Of a stretch of DNA of 8,094 nucleotides, positions 6,062 to 8,094 are shown piece by piece. Source of the DNA: CAYSPO01 sp964432945 (GTDB lineage Bacteria; Bacillota; Clostridia; Tissierellales; Peptoniphilaceae); contig CAYSPO010000046.1 in NCBI GenBank assembly GCA_964432945.1, positions 1-8,094 of the forward strand, in the 5' to 3' direction. Each line of letters begins with the position of its first letter. Within the stretch, counting starts at the first letter, position 1. The notes below the pieces were generated by a model. That model ran no database searches. It was not told the DNA's origin and saw only the letters and a program-made list of their open reading frames with translations. A program made the position numbers and the translations under genes.

Positions 6062-6090
6062 ATTCTTTATAATTTATTATAGATATAAGA

Positions 6091-6123
6091 GTATAAATCA
6101 ATTTTATATATTTGTATTTATAC
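6091..6123. repeat. Inverted repeat GTATAAAT-N17-ATTTATAC upstream of rbgA
   Basis: Left arm 6091-6098 and right arm 6116-6123 are perfect 8-base complements; with one bulged base the pairing extends by CA/TG (6099-6100 with 6113-6114). The right arm ends where the -35 region of the rbgA promoter would begin. In DNA this rich in A/T an 8-base match is expected about as often as not, so an operator role is only a possibility. Confidence 0.4.
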
Positions 6124-6141
6124 GGTAATTCTTATCCTATC

Positions 6142-6150
6142 TGATATAAT
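6142..6150 (+). promoter_or_regulatory. Extended -10 promoter of the rbgA-rnhB-yraN operon
   Basis: TGATATAAT (6142-6150) is a full extended -10 element (TG-N-TATAAT). No good -35 hexamer lies 16-18 bases upstream (ACGGTA at 6122-6127 for 17), which the extended -10 could offset. The predicted start near 6156-6158 gives a leader of about 20 bases before the rbgA ATG. The whole gap 6062-6177 is very A/T-rich and holds an inverted repeat upstream of this element. Confidence 0.7.
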
Positions 6151-6177
6151 AAGCTAAATAGCTGAGAGGAGTTTTAT

Positions 6178-7026
6178 ATGAATATAAATTGGTATCCAGG
6201 TCATATGAAAAAGACTTTGGATAATTTAAAAATATCAATAAAAAAAGTAGATCTTGTCATTGAAATTGTAGATGCAAGGATTCCAATAAGTAGTAGAAAC
6301 CCAGTTTTAGATGAAATAATTTCTGGTAAACCAAGAATAATTATTCTAAATAAAGCAGATATTTCAAATGAAGAAGAAAATATGAAATGGAAGAAAAAAT
6401 TAGAAAACAATAAAAATGGTGTTCTTTTGGTAGATGCTGTAAATGGAATTGGACTTAAGAATTTAAGAAAAACAGCTGATAGATTATTGAAAGAGAAATT
6501 CGATAAAGATGAATCTAAAGGGATTATTGATAAAACAATTAAAATGATGATTGTTGGAATTCCGAATGTAGGGAAATCCACTTTAATAAATACCCTAGCA
6601 AATAGGAAAGGGACAAGAGTAGGCAATAAGCCAGGAGTTACAAGGCAAAATCAATGGATAAATACAGGTAATCAAATGGAGTTACTTGATACTCCAGGTG
6701 TCTTATGGCCTAAGTTTGAAGGTGATGAAGGTCTTAATCTAGCTTTTACAGGTGCAATTAAAGACGAGATTTTAGATATAGATACTTTAACTTTTAAGCT
6801 AATAGAAAAATTAAATTCTATTGATAAATCAATACTAGAAGACAGATACAATATAGATAGTGAAGATAAAGAGACCTTAGAAATTATGGAAGATATCGGA
6901 AGATCAAGAGGCTGTCTATTAAGAGGAGGACTCATTGACTATGAAAAAGTATCTTCTATAATAATGAATGAATTTAGAAGTGGAAAACTTGGTAAAATAA
7001 CTTTGGAGTCTGTAAATGAAATATGA
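6178..7026 (+). CDS. rbgA: Ribosome biogenesis GTPase RbgA (YlqF)
   Basis: A 282-residue circularly permuted GTPase, the same length as B. subtilis RbgA, which acts at a late step of 50S subunit assembly. The motifs appear in the permuted order: WYPGHM at 5-10, DARIP at 32-36, G4 NKAD at 58-61, G1 GIPNVGKST at 127-135, G2 within PGVTR at 152-156 and G3 DTPG at 171-174. The C-terminal domain (about 185-282) is helical, contains the conserved GRSRGCL and ends with RSGKLGKI, the RNA-facing region of the family. The start ATG 6178 has AGGAG at 6167-6171, 6 bases upstream. It stands between rplS and rnhB as in many Firmicutes, and its last 11 bases overlap rnhB. It has its own extended -10 promoter after the rplS terminator. 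Confidence 0.97.
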   Translation: MNINWYPGHMKKTLDNLKISIKKVDLVIEIVDARIPISSRNPVLDEIISGKPRIIILNKADISNEEENMKWKKKLENNKNGVLLVDAVNGIGLKNLRKTADRLLKEKFDKDESKGIIDKTIKMMIVGIPNVGKSTLINTLANRKGTRVGNKPGVTRQNQWINTGNQMELLDTPGVLWPKFEGDEGLNLAFTGAIKDEILDIDTLTFKLIEKLNSIDKSILEDRYNIDSEDKETLEIMEDIGRSRGCLLRGGLIDYEKVSSIIMNEFRSGKLGKITLESVNEI

Positions 7027-7618
7027 AGATGATTTAGATATCGAATTTATAGCGGGAATAGATGAGGTAGGAAGGGGCTGTTTGGCAGGACCAGTTGTAG
7101 CTGCAGCAGTTGTTATGCCTAAAGATAGAATTGATGGTATTAAAGATTCTAAAAAATTATCTAAGAAAAGAAGAGAAGAATTAAATGAGCTTATCTTAGA
7201 TAAGGCTCTTGCCTATGGTTTTGGTATAGTATCAAATGATATAATTGATGAAATAAATATTAAACAAGCAACAAGAAAGGCTATGGCTATTGCCTTAAAT
7301 GAAGTTGAAAAAGTATTAAAGCCTGAGCTTGTTTTAGTTGATGCGGAAGTAATCCAGACAAGTTTGCCTCAAGAAGCATTAATTAAAGGTGATGATATTA
7401 GCTACAATATAGGCTGTGCATCAATTATAGCTAAAGTTTATAGAGACTCTTTATTTGAAAATTATTCAAATAAATATCCAGGCTACAGCTTTGAAACAAA
7501 TATGGGCTATGGCACTAAAGCTCATAGAGAAGCTATAAAGGAAATAGGATTTACAAGTATTCACCGTATGAGTTTCTTAGGAAAGATGGGTGAAATTTTC
7601 AGAAATGAAAATTGGTGA
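7016..7618 (+). CDS. rnhB: Ribonuclease HII
   Basis: A 200-residue type 2 RNase H, which cuts the RNA strand of RNA-DNA hybrids and removes single ribonucleotides misplaced in DNA. The catalytic acids are in place: D16 and E17 in AGIDEVGRG, D109 in LVDAE, and D126 in KGDDISYNIGCASIIAKVYRD. The GRG motif is at 19-21 and the GYGT substrate-sensing tyrosine is Y165. DSKKLS at 44-49 is also characteristic of RNase HII. The length is usual, with no N-terminal TBP-like extension, so it is not RNase HIII. The ATG at 7016 has GGAG at 7005-7008, within rbgA, and overlaps that gene by 11 bases, implying coupled translation. The end overlaps yraN. Confidence 0.97.
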   Translation: MKYEDDLDIEFIAGIDEVGRGCLAGPVVAAAVVMPKDRIDGIKDSKKLSKKRREELNELILDKALAYGFGIVSNDIIDEINIKQATRKAMAIALNEVEKVLKPELVLVDAEVIQTSLPQEALIKGDDISYNIGCASIIAKVYRDSLFENYSNKYPGYSFETNMGYGTKAHREAIKEIGFTSIHRMSFLGKMGEIFRNENW

Positions 7619-7946
7619 TTTTGGTGAAAGAATAACAGCAAAATATATGGAAGATAAGGGCATGATAATATTAGCTAGAAATTATTTTTCCAAACTAGGA
7701 GAAATAGATATTATTGCAATGGATGGAGATATTTTAGTTTTTACTGAAGTCAAGACTAGAACCAACAAAAAATATGGGTCCGCCCTTGAAGCCATTACAA
7801 AAGCTAAATTGTTACGAATTCTTAAAACGGCTGAAATCTATATGAATGAAAATGATTTACTAGATTTACAACTACGTATAGATGCGTCAGAAGTCTACAT
7901 AGAAACAAGTGAGTTGAATTACCTTGAAAATGTTTATCCTTACTAG
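7605..7946 (+). CDS. YraN family protein (UPF0102), predicted nuclease-fold
   Basis: A 113-residue protein (118 if the upstream GTG at 7590 is used) of the UPF0102/YraN family. The N-terminal IGDFGERITAKYMEDKG, GEID at 32-35 and FTEVKTR at 46-52 together form the Glu, Asp, Glu-X-Lys pattern of the PD-(D/E)XK/Holliday-junction-resolvase-like fold; no activity is firmly established for the family. Start choice is open. ATG 7605 gives a 14-base overlap with rnhB, in line with the other overlaps in this operon, with GGTGA at 7589-7593 upstream. GTG 7590 has AGGAAAG at 7579-7585 and a 29-base overlap. The C-terminus diverges from the common ending but stays in frame to TAG. rnhB and yraN are often neighbours in Firmicutes, and both suggest nucleic-acid maintenance. 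Confidence 0.92.
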   Translation: MKIGDFGERITAKYMEDKGMIILARNYFSKLGEIDIIAMDGDILVFTEVKTRTNKKYGSALEAITKAKLLRILKTAEIYMNENDLLDLQLRIDASEVYIETSELNYLENVYPY

Positions 7947-7963
7947 CTTATTTAGTAAAGATA
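7935..7963 (+). terminator. Weak A/T-rich hairpin at the end of yraN
   Basis: TATCCTTACTA (7935-7945) can pair with TAGTAAAGATA (7953-7963) with one C-A mismatch (7939/7959) and a 7-base loop. The stem includes the yraN stop codon. Few G-C pairs and no clean T-run make it a poor terminator, but nothing better lies between yraN and the next gene. Confidence 0.35.
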
Positions 7964-7986
7964 ATTTATATTATCCTGATTCATAA

Positions 7987-8016
7987 ATATGTGTAGATAT
8001 ATGTTAAAATATATGT
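7987..8016 (+). repeat. Three ATATGT direct repeats at 12-bp spacing
   Basis: ATATGT occurs at 7987-7992, 7999-8004 and 8011-8016, each start exactly 12 bases after the previous one. The second copy runs into the putative extended -10 (TGTTAAAAT) of the following gene and the third lies near its expected transcription start. The spacers (GTAGAT, TAAAAT) share only three of six positions. The repeats are seen directly; a regulatory role is inference. Confidence 0.5.
8002..8010 (+). promoter_or_regulatory. Possible extended -10 promoter of the PHP-domain gene
   Basis: TGTTAAAAT (8002-8010) matches TG-N-TANAAT with a TAAAAT hexamer. No convincing -35 lies upstream; TTCATA at 7980-7985 is 19 bases away. 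Transcription would start near 8017, about 30 bases before the GTG start. Confidence 0.45.
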
Positions 8017-8045
8017 AAATAAATGATTAGGAGGATAAGAAAAAA

Positions 8046-8094
8046 GTGCAAAAATTTAACTTACATACTCACACTAAAAGATGTGGGCATGCAG
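8046..8094 (+). CDS. PHP domain protein (histidinol-phosphatase-like), 5' fragment
   Basis: The window ends 16 codons into this gene. The visible residues begin MQKFNLHTHTKRCGHA: the HxH motif (H7, H9) and following RCGHA are the first metal-binding motif of the PHP phosphoesterase family, in the style of HisK-type histidinol phosphatases and related PHP hydrolases. The start is GTG 8046, with TAGGAGG at 8028-8034 and an 11-base gap, slightly long. No histidine genes are in view, so a role in histidine synthesis cannot be claimed; many PHP proteins of this type have other phosphate substrates. Confidence 0.8.
   Translation, partial: MQKFNLHTHTKRCGHA

Noticed and set aside
6123..6137. Fur-box-like sequence in the rbgA promoter spacer
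   Set aside because: It matches the 7-1-7 consensus at only 10 of 14 informative positions by hand count, which is easily reached by chance in A/T-rich DNA.
6201..6935. Two antisense open frames inside rbgA, one with hydrophobic stretches
   Set aside because: The hydrophobic look comes from reading Lys/Glu/Asp/Asn codons in reverse as Phe/Leu/Ser/Ile; both lie over conserved GTPase motifs.
1..8094. Mobile element, CRISPR array, tRNA/rRNA gene, defence or biosynthetic cluster
   Set aside because: None found. All genes are co-oriented conserved housekeeping genes, with no terminal inverted repeats, transposase, regular long repeats or compositional break that I could see.

Overview
The window is a dense run of housekeeping genes, all on the + strand. 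It comes from a low-GC Gram-positive (Firmicutes-type) chromosome. Codons are strongly A/T-ended, ribosome binding sites are AGGAG-like, GTG starts are frequent (fur, rnj, trhP and the last gene), and the proteins resemble their Bacillus/Clostridium counterparts (RNase J, RbgA, TrmR/TrhP, DUF1292, YlbF family). An anaerobic clostridial or Tissierellia/Peptoniphilaceae-like host is my best guess, but this is inference from style and gene order, not a search result.

Layout. (1) 1-2548: the 3' end of ruvX, then a very acidic DUF1292 protein, a Fur-family metalloregulator and RNase J, tightly spaced with no internal terminator. A 9-bp perfect hairpin with a short, imperfect T-run follows RNase J. 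(2) 2596-5562: a YlbF-family small helical protein, then TrmR and TrhP (the two enzymes of 5-methoxyuridine formation at tRNA position 34), then an inositol-monophosphatase-family phosphatase. These genes overlap or abut, and there is no obvious room for a promoter after the hairpin, so they probably depend on read-through or a promoter inside rnj. (3) 5568-6061: rplS (ribosomal protein L19) as a self-contained unit, with a TTGAAA-N17-TATAAT promoter, an L19-type leader hairpin and a strong intrinsic terminator. (4) 6142-7963: an extended -10 promoter, then rbgA (50S assembly GTPase), rnhB (RNase HII) and yraN (UPF0102 nuclease-fold protein), each overlapping the next, then a weak hairpin. (5) 7987-8094: an A/T-rich promoter region with three ATATGT repeats at exact 12-bp steps, then the first 16 codons of a PHP-domain gene cut by the window end.

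How it fits together. Most genes serve RNA and ribosome biology: RNA decay (RNase J), possibly its modulation (YlbF family), wobble-uridine modification (TrmR/TrhP), ribosome assembly (L19, RbgA), RNA-DNA hybrid removal (RNase HII), and rRNA maturation or Holliday-junction processing (RuvX). Fur is the one clear transcription regulator. No mobile element, CRISPR array, tRNA, rRNA, defence system or biosynthetic cluster was seen. I do not see a previously undescribed system. The points worth checking are the DUF1292-Fur and RNase J-YlbF linkages, the hairpin between the first two gene blocks, and repeats at the rbgA and PHP-gene promoters. No intergenic gap exceeds 300 bases.
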